Below, in pieces: positions 16,775 through 24,209 of a stretch of 64,000 nt of DNA. A model generated the notes under the pieces. It saw nothing but the letters and a program-made list of their open reading frames with translations. It was not told the origin of the DNA and ran no database searches. The translations under genes and the position numbers were made by a program. The stretch spans positions 124,001-188,000 of the forward strand of contig JAKASI010000003.1 in assembly GCA_021828185.1 (NCBI GenBank). Reading direction: 5' to 3'. The first letter of the stretch is position 1, and each line of letters begins with the position of its first letter. The stretch is from an archaeon. Lineage in GTDB: Archaea; Thermoproteota; Nitrososphaeria; Nitrososphaerales; UBA183.

Positions 16775-17395
16775 CTAGAGGAGAGTGAGGGCCGCCGACA
16801 GGGCCCCAAGCTTCGCCGTGGTTTCGTCTTTCGCGCCGCACACCACGACGGCGTCGCCGTCCTTCGGGCCGAGTCGCTCTTTCAGGGTTGTCCAGACCTT
16901 GCTCGGGAACTCCTTCTCTGAATCTGAGGAGCCTCCTGGGACGGTGAACTTGCCGTCTTTGACCACGAAGGTCGTTGCGCCCAGCGCGTTGAGCCTGATG
17001 ACCGAATCACGCTGTTCCAGGCCGCTTTGCACCGCCGGCCCTCCGCCCCTTGCTACTATGCCAACCTGGCACGCCCCGATCGCGAGTTTCGAGCCCTCCA
17101 GCAGGGCGAAGGGGGAGAGCCGGGAGCGGAGAGATTCGTAGACCCGCTTCCCTGCGTCGGTCAGATAGCACCCGGAGGCGTTGGACTTCGCGTATCCGCC
17201 TTCACGGAGCTTCTTGAGCACCGTCCGCACAGGCCCTTCCTTCAATCCGCAGCGCGCCGCCAGAGCCTGCCTCCCGACGGTCCCGCTCTCGCCGATAGTC
17301 ATGAACGCCAGCACCAGATGCGGCTTCCCGAAGGACGGGGAAGGCCCCCGTACCGGCCGCTCCGCAATCTCAAGCAGCCGGGATAGAGACTGCAT
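16775..17395 (-). CDS. DUF4443-type winged-helix protein
   Basis: About 206 residues. The N-terminal winged helix (residues about 25-85: GRQALAARCGLKEGPVRTVLKKLREGGY) is followed by an alpha/beta domain with repeated VVARGGG and VVCGAKDE turns. This HTH-plus-sensor layout corresponds to the archaeal DUF4443 family as I remember it. It may act as a regulator that senses a small molecule. The ATG at 17395 is exactly 26 bp from a TATA-like AATTATATG on the minus strand, favouring it over GTG 17398. Confidence 0.7.
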   Translation of the reverse strand: MQSLSRLLEIAERPVRGPSPSFGKPHLVLAFMTIGESGTVGRQALAARCGLKEGPVRTVLKKLREGGYAKSNASGCYLTDAGKRVYESLRSRLSPFALLEGSKLAIGACQVGIVARGGGPAVQSGLEQRDSVIRLNALGATTFVVKDGKFTVPGGSSDSEKEFPSKVWTTLKERLGPKDGDAVVVCGAKDETTAKLGALSAALTLL

Positions 17396-17455
17396 CACTT
17401 CAGCCGCGGATGCCGCACATATAATTCGTTCCGCCCGAAAGCGAACTGATTCCCC

Positions 17456-18124
17456 TCACCCCGGGAATATGTCTGCAAAGTAGAAGCCGTCCCTGAGTAC
17501 CACTTCACCTTTCCTCACTTCGATATCCTTCTCGAAGATGGGACCTCCGTAGACGAGGGTGTGGAACTCGCCGTTCTCGCCGCATGGGTCCACAGTCGCA
17601 GGGAGGTCGGACAGCAGCGACTCGTCGAACTCCCTCCCACAGAAGGCGGGGTCGAGGGCCCTGGGGTCGACCGTGCAGAGAATGGCGCTGAATCCCTCTT
17701 TGATGAAGTATGACGCCAGCTCTCTGGTGTCTCTTTTCCAGTTCGGGAAGACTGCTTTCATCTTCATCGCCGACAGCCTGTCTTCTCTATACTTCCTGAT
17801 GTCCTCAAGGAAGAGGTCTCCGAAGATGACGGTGCGAACCCTCTTGCGATAGTGGTGAGACAGAGCCTTCGAGAGCTGAGACTCGTACTCGACGTTGGCC
17901 GCGCCCTTGCTTATCCACACTTCCTCAACTGGCACCCCGATCCGTGACGCCTGTATGTCCAGCAGAGCCTTCCGGACGCCGTGCATGCTGATCCTGTTGA
18001 AGTCTTTCGTCAGGGTGGTGAGGAGGGAGACCACCTCGAAATCCTTGGACTTCTGCACCTCATAGAGAGCAAGAGCGCTGTCCTTTCCTCCGCTCCAAGA
18101 AAGGAGGGCCCTGGGTGAGGGCAT
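17456..18124 (-). CDS. Dph6/MJ0570-like ATP pyrophosphatase
   Basis: A 222-residue N-type ATP-pyrophosphatase. The PP-loop SWSGGKDSALA is at residues 9-19. Family motifs follow: RISMHGVR, FGDLFLEDIRKYRE and CGENGEFHTLVYGGP. These are shared by diphthine-ammonia ligase Dph6 and the related MJ0570 group, which amidate diphthine on elongation factor 2. Assignment to diphthamide synthesis is plausible because archaea make diphthamide, but paralogues of unknown role exist. The ATG is 29 bp from a TATA element (GGCTTAAAGC on the minus strand). Confidence 0.75.
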   Translation of the reverse strand: MPSPRALLSWSGGKDSALALYEVQKSKDFEVVSLLTTLTKDFNRISMHGVRKALLDIQASRIGVPVEEVWISKGAANVEYESQLSKALSHHYRKRVRTVIFGDLFLEDIRKYREDRLSAMKMKAVFPNWKRDTRELASYFIKEGFSAILCTVDPRALDPAFCGREFDESLLSDLPATVDPCGENGEFHTLVYGGPIFEKDIEVRKGEVVLRDGFYFADIFPG

Positions 18125-18384
18125 GTCCCCACCGCAGCTCCCGCTCGGGCTTTAAGCCGTGCTCGGGTAATCCCAGGAGGTCAGCCGATGGCGAATAGAG
18201 ACTGAGGTCCCCTAAAACGGACGCCTCTCGGACCAGCCAACCTGATGTGTCTGCGCCTGTTCATGGGTGCTGTGACGGCCCGGGCGACAGTTGAACAGTG
18301 GAATCAAGGATTGCTGACCAAAGGCTCAACATGGTTGACGGTGCCAGGACTCCTTAAGTGCGTGAGGGACCCCGGTTGGCAGGA

Positions 18385-18735
18385 ATGGATGCAGAGTCCC
18401 AGATGAAGGCTTTTGTCGTAGCCCTCATCTTGGATTCGAAGACCGAGGAGGCGATTGGGGTCCTCTCGCGCTGGTACAGGGTCTCCGTGCCACGCCTTGG
18501 TGTCGGCGTGTTCGAAGGGAGGTCGAAGGGGGTGGCTGCAGTCTATTCCCAGGGAAGGAAGGAGATACTCGCCGCCAGGCGCGAGTTCCTCTACGACCCC
18601 TTTGTGATGATCCACGAGTTCTACCATCACCTGCGGTCGACCAGCGGGAGACACAGAGGGACCGAGAAGCAGGCCGACAAGTTCGCCCTGGATTTCATCG
18701 CGGCCTACAGACAGGCGGCAACCCCCAGTCAGTAG
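18385..18735 (+). CDS. Mini-zincin, HEFYH metallopeptidase-like protein
   Basis: A small protein of about 116 residues. Its centre reads MIHEFYHHLR, an HExxH zinc-protease motif, followed 18-20 residues later by EKQADKFALDF, where Glu or Asp could be the third ligand. The N-terminal half is a mixed strand/helix region ending in FEGRSKGVAAVYSQGRKEI. No transmembrane segment or signal is visible, so it is cytosolic. An upstream GTG 18358 would add nine residues. CCTTAAG at 18351 as TATA favours the ATG at 18385. Peptidase activity is inferred from the motif only. Confidence 0.6.
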   Translation: MDAESQMKAFVVALILDSKTEEAIGVLSRWYRVSVPRLGVGVFEGRSKGVAAVYSQGRKEILAARREFLYDPFVMIHEFYHHLRSTSGRHRGTEKQADKFALDFIAAYRQAATPSQ

Positions 18736-18742
18736 CGGCAGG

Positions 18743-18892
18743 TCAGGCTGCCGACCAGATGTCGTCGTCGTTGCTGAGCTGGACGAACCCGCACCGTTCG
18801 CAGCGGGTCCCTCTTATGGTGACTTTCGACTCGCGTCCGACCTGACGTTCGTACTCGAGCATCTGGCCGGCATGACAGCGCTCGCAGATCAA
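18743..18892 (-). CDS. Small zinc-ribbon protein
   Basis: A 49-residue protein starting at TTG 18892: ICERCHAGQMLEYER, then RGTRCERCGFVQL and an acidic, Trp-containing tail. Two CxxC knuckles about 34 residues apart form one zinc ribbon, as in many archaeal accessory proteins of transcription or translation. The start is about 29 bp from the TATA element GTATTAAGA at 18917-18925, which also fits the divergent HIT gene. Its role is unknown. Confidence 0.6.
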   Translation of the reverse strand: MICERCHAGQMLEYERQVGRESKVTIRGTRCERCGFVQLSNDDDIWSAA

Positions 18893-18953
18893 CCCCCTGC
18901 GCGAGCCAGGTCGAGGGTATTAAGATAGGTCGTCAGGCAAAGGTTTAGTTGCC

Positions 18954-19445
18954 TTGAGCCGTCGAGAGGCTGATGGGACATTGAAGCGACTGCCCTTCAG
19001 CACCCCTCCCGCAGGCCCCGAGCGGTGCATCTTCTGCCAGATCGTCTCGAGGAGGTCCCCTTCGAGCGTCGTCTACGAGGACGACAAGTACATCGGCTTT
19101 CTGGACATCCACCCCTTCTCCAAGGGGCACACCCTGATCTGCCCGAAGGAGCACGGAGAGACCATCTGGGACATGAAAGAGGGAGACATCGCCCAGCTCT
19201 TCCAGGTCGCCTCCAAAGTCTCCAAGGCGGTGGTCGCCGCGGTGGCGGCCGATGGCTTCCGCTTTGTGCAGAACAACGGCGAGGCAGCGAACCAGGTGGT
19301 CGCCCACGTGCACGTCCACGTGATTCCTGTCAAGATGGAGGACAAGGGAAGGTTCACTGACAGGAAGCATTTCACTCCCGATGAGATGGACGCCACGGCC
19401 GAGGCCATCAGGGCCCAGCTCGAGCAGGCCCAGTCCACACGCTAG
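18954..19445 (+). CDS. HIT-family nucleotide hydrolase
   Basis: A 163-residue HIT protein. It has CIFCQIVSRRSP (zinc/Cys start of the HIT fold, about residue 25), a YEDDKYIGFLDIHPFSKGHTLICPK core, NNGEAANQVVAHVHVHVIP with the histidine triad HxHxH and the upstream Asn. These proteins cleave AMP or other groups from nucleotides (Hint/Fhit-like). The first 20 residues are a non-conserved extension. Start is TTG 18954, about 33 bp after the shared TATA element at about 18921. Confidence 0.88.
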   Translation: MSRREADGTLKRLPFSTPPAGPERCIFCQIVSRRSPSSVVYEDDKYIGFLDIHPFSKGHTLICPKEHGETIWDMKEGDIAQLFQVASKVSKAVVAAVAADGFRFVQNNGEAANQVVAHVHVHVIPVKMEDKGRFTDRKHFTPDEMDATAEAIRAQLEQAQSTR

Positions 19446-20626
19446 GGGACGAAGACGGAAATCGAGGTTATGGCAGAGCTGGTATCCGAGCCGGTGATCA
19501 GGTAGACCGTGTACACCCCCGGGCCGTAGGTCTTCACGAACTGCCGGAGAGAGAAGGCGATGTCGACCCCCGAAGGAGAGAACTTCCAGTTGTCTGCGCA
19601 CACCGTGATCCCCGTGGTGAACTGGGCGCACCTTCCGAGGAAAGCAGGGGGGAGCACTCCCCCGATCAGGGTCCCTGGCGTGTATTCGTGGGGACCGCTG
19701 TCGAGCTGTCCGGTGGTCTCCGGAGCGGGGGTACTGTCGAATCCGATGTAGATTGAGCCGGGAGCGGCCACCGACTGGATCAGGGTGCCGGTCATCGTGA
19801 CATAGTAGGGGTTCGCCGCCGAAGCCGCCGTCGCCGTGAAGTTGAGGTTGACGTAGTCGCTCTCGAACTCTTCGTCGAAGTAGAGGGTGGTTCCGCTGTA
19901 GGCGACCCCGATGGACACGATGTTGTGGAGTGGGTTCAGGATGTTGTACCTGTGCCCGTTGCTGCAGCACGAGCTGTCGTTGTAGACCATGGAGCTTTCG
20001 AGCTGCCTGATGGCTTCCTCGGCTGCCGAGGTGGAGGCGAAGTGGTTGGCTGAGTAGGAGATGAAGGCCACGTTCTCGAAGTCGGCGCCACGCCCTCCCA
20101 GGAGCGAGTACCGCATGTACGGCTTGTACCCTTGGGTGTCGAAGTGGCTGAAGTGGCTGAAGTAGCCATAGTAGAGCATCGAGTCCGCGTGTTGCTGTGC
20201 GGCCTGATTGTATCCCAGGCTGACCGGCCCGGTCCCGTTGGCCGCCCGGTCCGCGTTGATCCGCTGCAGGGCGTACGAAGCGAGGGTGCAGTAGTCAGGC
20301 GGATAGGCGATGTCGGCCGAGCCGTTCTTGATGTCAGGGGGAGCGATGCTCTTCACGGAGACGACGCTCGAACACTGCGCCGAAGCGGCCGCGGTACTCA
20401 CCTGGCTGGTGGCGATCACCCCCGGCCCCGTCGCGGCCTGCTCGGAGAGGATGGAGTACCCCTGCTTCAGTGCCGAAGAAAGGTAGGGCGCGGCGACCAG
20501 GAATGCGGCCATCAGCAGGAGAGCCGCCATGATTAGCCCCGCGGCTCTGCGACCGCGACCGGCGGCGGGCTGGGCCGCAGGACCGACGTTGGGGGGGACT
20601 GAACGCCTGCCTCCGCTGACTCTCAA
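19442..20626 (-). CDS. Membrane-anchored CAP (SCP/PR1) domain protein
   Basis: A 394-residue protein. A basic N-terminus and one hydrophobic helix (about residues 29-50) anchor or secrete it. The CAP core spans about residues 115-250: ALQRINADRAANGTGPVSL, QQHADSMLYYGYFSHFDTQ, ENVAFI, and HRYNILNPLHNIVSIGVAY, which are the signature blocks of the family. A C-terminal beta-rich region follows. CAP proteins occur in archaeal surface proteins, with unknown activity. TTG start lies 28 bp from the TATA element CTTAATATC (about 20654). An imperfect palindrome just upstream (20680-20694) may be its operator. Two His-Phe-rich copies SHFSHF suggest a short internal repeat. Confidence 0.8.
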   Translation of the reverse strand: MRVSGGRRSVPPNVGPAAQPAAGRGRRAAGLIMAALLLMAAFLVAAPYLSSALKQGYSILSEQAATGPGVIATSQVSTAAASAQCSSVVSVKSIAPPDIKNGSADIAYPPDYCTLASYALQRINADRAANGTGPVSLGYNQAAQQHADSMLYYGYFSHFSHFDTQGYKPYMRYSLLGGRGADFENVAFISYSANHFASTSAAEEAIRQLESSMVYNDSSCCSNGHRYNILNPLHNIVSIGVAYSGTTLYFDEEFESDYVNLNFTATAASAANPYYVTMTGTLIQSVAAPGSIYIGFDSTPAPETTGQLDSGPHEYTPGTLIGGVLPPAFLGRCAQFTTGITVCADNWKFSPSGVDIAFSLRQFVKTYGPGVYTVYLITGSDTSSAITSISVFVP

Positions 20627-20679
20627 ACTGGCGGCAGTCCCACCGGCTCGATATTAAGCAGATTGGAATTAAAACGCGT

Positions 20680-20694
20680 TCAACGGCGTTGAAA
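20680..20694. promoter_or_regulatory. Odd-symmetry palindrome upstream of CAP gene
   Basis: TTCAACGGCGTTGAA is a 15-base inverted repeat with one central base. It lies about 25-40 bp upstream of the TATA element of the CAP-domain gene and about 65 bp after the cdvB stop. Size and symmetry suit a dimeric regulator. No second copy was noticed in the window, so regulation is a guess. Confidence 0.35.
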
Positions 20695-20706
20695 GAAGAA
20701 CCGGGG

Positions 20707-20732
20707 CATGGTTGTGGATGCCCACAACCATG
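20707..20732. terminator. Perfect 11-bp hairpin downstream of cdvB
   Basis: CATGGTTGTGG, a four-base loop, then CCACAACCATG: a perfect 11-bp stem. It begins about 25 bases beyond the cdvB stop codon on the minus strand. A T-rich stretch (TTCTTCTTT on the minus strand) follows at 20689-20699. It could end cdvB transcription or bind a regulator between the two genes. Confidence 0.45.
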
Positions 20733-20756
20733 ACCTGTCGCTGTGGAAGGAGAAGG

Positions 20757-21404
20757 CTACGCCGTTAGGCCGTCGCTTTCCTCTGTTGTGAGGACGCCCG
20801 CAGGGATTTCCGGGAAGCTCTCGTTCATCCGCTGTTCTGCCACGACCGCCGCCTCCTCGAGGACCTTCTGGGCATCTTCGTTGGCTGCGTCGAAGTTCAG
20901 CGAGAACCCTCCCGTGGTGCTCGCGTCGATGAGCACGCTGCTGAGCAGGGTCGAGATTTCGCTGATCTCCTTGTCTGCCTCCGGGAGCGCCATCTTGAGG
21001 CTCTCCTTCATCCCCTTGATCACGGACACAGCTGGGGCGAGCGTGCTTGCTATCTCGCCGATGTCTGTGATGGTGCCGAGCCTCAGGGAGATCTGCTCCA
21101 TGGCGAGCTGGGCCTGGGTGACCATCTTGCCCATCTTCCTGATCTCTGCGAGCTCGTTGGCGTAGACCGTAGCGTGCTGCGTGTCGTGCTTTGCGAGGGA
21201 CGAGACGACGCTCTTGAATATGGTGGAATCGCGCTGCTTGATCCTGTTGACCGTGCCGTCGAGCTGTGTAATGAGGAGCCTAATCTGACGGTTCGCCTCT
21301 TCTATCTGGGACTTCAATGGAATTGGTGTCCGGACTGAATCTCTGAGCTTGTCTGCGAAGCCAGGGCCCTGGTCCTTCTTCTGCCATTTGGATACGAAGC
21401 TCAT
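20757..21404 (-). CDS. cdvB: ESCRT-III/Snf7 cell-division protein (CdvB family)
   Basis: A 215-residue charged, helical protein of the Snf7 fold. It starts MSFVSKWQKKD, continues with long amphipathic helices (IEEANRQIRLLITQLD, KHDTQHATVYANELAEIRKM) and ends with MALPEADKEISEISTLLSSVL and an acidic C-terminus with FPEIPAG. This matches the thaumarchaeal CdvB type. ESCRT-III polymers constrict the membrane during division and vesicle formation. I use the ATG 21404, about 33 bp from a TATA element (GGTATATTGG on the minus strand, about 21437). A long upstream extension would run through that promoter and the next gene. No cdvA or cdvC lies beside it. Confidence 0.88.
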   Translation of the reverse strand: MSFVSKWQKKDQGPGFADKLRDSVRTPIPLKSQIEEANRQIRLLITQLDGTVNRIKQRDSTIFKSVVSSLAKHDTQHATVYANELAEIRKMGKMVTQAQLAMEQISLRLGTITDIGEIASTLAPAVSVIKGMKESLKMALPEADKEISEISTLLSSVLIDASTTGGFSLNFDAANEDAQKVLEEAAVVAEQRMNESFPEIPAGVLTTEESDGLTA

Positions 21405-21510
21405 TGCCAGGACGTGACGGGCTCCGATTTCCAATATACCGGAGGCTCTAATCCGGGTGCCAGTTTGAAGAATAATATTTGACAGCTGGTTCCGCGGGCG
21501 CGGGGTCGGC

Positions 21511-22224
21511 TTGAGAACCCAGGGGGACGTCGTCTTTCTTACTGCCCAGGAGATGGCAGAGCTCGACAGGAGTGCGATCGAGGAATTCGGAATCGACGAG
21601 CTCGTCCTCATGGAGAACGCGGGCCTCGCCGTGGCAAACGCGGCAAGGCGGTTGCTGGGCGGGGACACGGCTGGAAAGAAGATCGGGGTCCTGGTGGGAA
21701 AGGGGAACAACGGAGGGGACGGTCTCGTCGCGGCCAGGCATCTGCAGAACTGGGGCGCGCAGGTCAGCCTGGTCTTGGCCGGGGATAGGGCCGACCTCAA
21801 GGCTCTTCCGGCCAAGCACCTGGAGATAGTCGAGAAGATGGGCGCTCTTCCTGTGGGTCCCGAGTCGGGGCTGAGGGGGGCGCATCTCCTTGTCGACGCA
21901 CTGCTCGGCTACAACCTCAAAGGGGATCCGAAGGAGCCGCTCGCGGGGTTGATCCGCCGGGCGAACGCTTCGAAGACGAAGATCCTGGCCGTCGACATCC
22001 CGTCCGGGCTCGACGCGACGACAGGCGACCCGGGGGAGCCTTGCATCGCCGCCGACACCACCGTGACCCTGGGCCTCCCAAAGGTGGGGTTCCTTAGCCC
22101 TGGGGCGAGGAAGTATGTGGGCAGGCTCTACCTGGCGGACATCTCGTTCCCCAACCTGCTTTACGCCAGGTACGCCCAGAAAGCAGGCCTTTTCGGCCGG
22201 GACACCCTGGTGGCAATCTGGTAG
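21511..22224 (+). CDS. nnrE: NAD(P)H-hydrate epimerase (YjeF_N)
   Basis: A 237-residue protein with the YjeF N-terminal fold: MAELDRSAIEEFGIDELVLMENAG at the start, GVLVGKGNNGGDGLVAARHL as the nucleotide loop, ALLGYNLKGDP and AVDIPSGLDATTGDP. It epimerises damaged R-NAD(P)HX so that a dehydratase can repair it. The fused ADP-dependent dehydratase found in many archaeal Nnr proteins is absent, so the dehydratase must be elsewhere. TTG start lies about 37 bp after the TATA-like AATAATATTT at about 21474. Divergent from cdvB. Motifs over 20 residues are given only in part. Confidence 0.88.
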   Translation: MRTQGDVVFLTAQEMAELDRSAIEEFGIDELVLMENAGLAVANAARRLLGGDTAGKKIGVLVGKGNNGGDGLVAARHLQNWGAQVSLVLAGDRADLKALPAKHLEIVEKMGALPVGPESGLRGAHLLVDALLGYNLKGDPKEPLAGLIRRANASKTKILAVDIPSGLDATTGDPGEPCIAADTTVTLGLPKVGFLSPGARKYVGRLYLADISFPNLLYARYAQKAGLFGRDTLVAIW

Positions 22225-22292
22225 ACTAGCCCGAAGGGCTGACCGCGCCGGTTCGTCAAGCTTTTGAACCAATCCACCGCCAGCGGTCATCC

Positions 22293-22469
22293 ATGAAGAG
22301 CCAGGCCGACGAAATGAGATGCCCCAAATGCGGCCGCCTCGACCTGAAGGAGACGGGCCAGGGGGTCACCTGCCGGGTCTGCGGCTACACGCTCTCCCCC
22401 GGCGAGAACGACCGATTCAGGCTTTACAAATTGCTGAAGGAAGAGGCGAAGGCCGGCAAGAAGCGGTAG
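22293..22469 (+). CDS. Small zinc-ribbon protein
   Basis: A 58-residue protein: MRCPKCGRLDLKE then TCRVCGYTLSP, giving one CPxC...CxxC zinc ribbon, followed by a basic helix (LYKLLKEEAKAGKKR). Start is ATG 22293; a TTGAACC-containing region lies upstream. Such ribbons occur in archaeal transcription or ribosome-associated factors; the role is unknown. It follows nnrE by 68 bp. Confidence 0.65.
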   Translation: MKSQADEMRCPKCGRLDLKETGQGVTCRVCGYTLSPGENDRFRLYKLLKEEAKAGKKR

Positions 22470-22522
22470 GCGAGCCACCGGGACCAGAACAGTTTAACCG
22501 CCTGCCTCGGGCGCACGCGCCG

Positions 22523-22756
22523 ATGTCCGTCAAGGTCAGGGTGAGCCCAGTCTCCCGTACCGCAGCGATCCTGATCATCGCCATTGGCGTCTTCGTTCTC
22601 GCCGCGGGGCTGGTGACCGGGGCGATCGCCAGCGACATTGCCGGAGGCACCTTCGTGGTGCTGGGGGTGCTCCTCTTGTACATCCTGTACAGGTTCACGA
22701 AGAAGCTCGGGCGGGAGATAGGCGAGATGGAGCAGGGTCAGATTGCAGGCGCCTGA
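22523..22756 (+). CDS. Small two-helix membrane protein
   Basis: A 77-residue protein read from ATG 22523. Two hydrophobic helices (about residues 14-34 and 38-56) precede a charged tail KKLGREIGEMEQGQ. The TATA-like AGTTTAACC at 22489-22497 lies about 30 bp upstream. It overlaps the convergent S-component-like gene by 19 bp. No function can be read. Confidence 0.6.
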   Translation: MSVKVRVSPVSRTAAILIIAIGVFVLAAGLVTGAIASDIAGGTFVVLGVLLLYILYRFTKKLGREIGEMEQGQIAGA

Positions 22757-23295
22757 ACGGGCCGGAACCTCTGACTGAGGTTCCGTTCCCATATCCTTAC
22801 GGCGAGGAAACCTCCTATGGTACCGCTTACGGCACCGACGGCCAATACCGGCAGATACACCTCCACGACCGGCGCCGTCGTGCCGAAACCCAAGGCGATG
22901 AATGCGAAGGTTGCTACCATCCCCGTGATGATCGTACTCAAGCTCAAGGAGGCTATCAGTCTCTTCGGACGAACCTTGCCTTCAGAGGTCACCCTGAACA
23001 TGCTGCTGAACGCGTCCACGAGGACCCCATACAACAGGGCCACGCCCAACGCGAATGGGCCAAACGAGAGCTGCAACGGAGTCTCAATCAACCCATTGAT
23101 GAGACCTGTATAGGTCGCGCCACCGGGCCCAAGAAGTATGAAACTGAGCGAAAGGAGTATGGCTTCGAAGACGATCAGAGAGTCGGCGATTTCGAACGGA
23201 AGAGCGCCGTATACGATGCCGATTACCACGCCGAAAAGAGTAGCCGTAATCAGTTTCTTGGAATCGACCAAGTCAGTAGGCTGGAGGAGTTCCAC
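22738..23295 (-). CDS. Integral membrane protein, possible ECF S-component
   Basis: A 185-residue protein with five to six hydrophobic segments starting LITATLFGVVIGIVYG. The small size, the early helix with small residues and a GGATYTGLINGLIET loop resemble substrate-binding (S) subunits of energy-coupling-factor importers. No ECF ATPase or T-component lies nearby, so this is a tentative call. Start GTG 23295 is used. TTG 23271 is an alternative if the symmetric TATA element at about 23305, shared with the divergent BtuF-like gene, drives it. Confidence 0.5.
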   Translation of the reverse strand: MELLQPTDLVDSKKLITATLFGVVIGIVYGALPFEIADSLIVFEAILLSLSFILLGPGGATYTGLINGLIETPLQLSFGPFALGVALLYGVLVDAFSSMFRVTSEGKVRPKRLIASLSLSTIITGMVATFAFIALGFGTTAPVVEVYLPVLAVGAVSGTIGGFLAVRIWERNLSQRFRPVQAPAI

Positions 23296-23372
23296 AAGTG
23301 TATTTAACGGTAGTTATAGTGTATCGGAGAATCCAGGAAAAACATATCGCGTCCCAGGCAAAGCTGGCGCCC

Positions 23373-24209
23373 GTGGGCCGGGTATTCAGCGAGGTCCTTG
23401 GGTACGAAGTGTTGGTCCCCGACTCTCCCCAGAGGATAGTCAGCTTCAGCCCGGCAGCCACCGAGACCCTGTTCCTTCTTGGGCTGGGGGAGAAGGTTGC
23501 AGCGGTCAGTGCGTTCTGCGCGAGACCTGAAGCGGCTAGAGCGAAGCGCCGAATCGGGAGCTACAACTCGGTGCGGGACGACGCCTTGGCTGAACTGCGC
23601 CCGGACCTGGTCCTCACAGTCACAGGGTATCAGCGGGAGTTCGCCCTCAGACTTTCGAAGAAGTACCCTGTCTATCCGCTCGAACTCCCTGTGTCCGTGG
23701 CAGGGATCGTCGACTTCGTGAACAAGGTGGGGCTGGTGACTGGCGCCGCTGAACCGGCCAGAGAGCTCGCTGGAAGCTTGCTTCGAAGGGTAGGAGGACT
23801 GGGCAGGACCTCCGACCTTAGGAGCTACGTGGAGATTGATCTCGGAGGACCGGTAAGTTTCGGGTCCTTCAGCTACATCACTGACGCCTTCAGGCTGCTT
23901 GGGAGCCCGCAGATCTATGAAAAGGAGAGGAGCGAGTGGCTCAAGCCCGACCTGGACTGGGTAGCTGCCCAGGGCCCGGACGTGATCGTGTACGAGCCGA
24001 AGATGTACTCCAGCTTCAGTGCTGGAGATGTCGTGTCGCTGCTCGCCTCCAGGGGGTGGGAGGGACTCAGGGCCGTAGGACTGGGGAACGTGTTCGTCAC
24101 GCCTGGACCTCTTGACTTCCTGGCTCATCATGGCCCATCGTTTATCACGGAAGCGCTCCCATGGCTGGAGGGAAGGCTGAAGTCAGCGAAGGAGAGAATT
24201 GGCACTTAG
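23373..24209 (+). CDS. BtuF/FepB-like periplasmic-binding-fold protein
   Basis: About 278 residues of the type III helical-backbone binding fold used for B12 and iron chelates: QRIVSFSPAATETLFLLGLG, GSYNSVRDDALAELRPDLVL, DLDWVAAQGPDVIVYEP and LGNVFVTPGPLDFL. No signal peptide or lipobox is present, unlike transporter receptors, so it is probably cytosolic. The GTG 23373 fits the conserved N-terminus. The frame is open upstream to about 23298, but the TATA element TATTTAAC (23301-23308) lies within that extension. The TATA rule would instead point to an in-frame ATC at 23331. The 3' end overlaps the amine-oxidase gene by 11 bp, suggesting co-transcription. Confidence 0.7.
   Translation: MGRVFSEVLGYEVLVPDSPQRIVSFSPAATETLFLLGLGEKVAAVSAFCARPEAARAKRRIGSYNSVRDDALAELRPDLVLTVTGYQREFALRLSKKYPVYPLELPVSVAGIVDFVNKVGLVTGAAEPARELAGSLLRRVGGLGRTSDLRSYVEIDLGGPVSFGSFSYITDAFRLLGSPQIYEKERSEWLKPDLDWVAAQGPDVIVYEPKMYSSFSAGDVVSLLASRGWEGLRAVGLGNVFVTPGPLDFLAHHGPSFITEALPWLEGRLKSAKERIGT

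Noticed and set aside
23298..23372. Longer N-terminus for the BtuF-like protein
   Set aside because: The extension contains the TATA element itself and does not match the family start.
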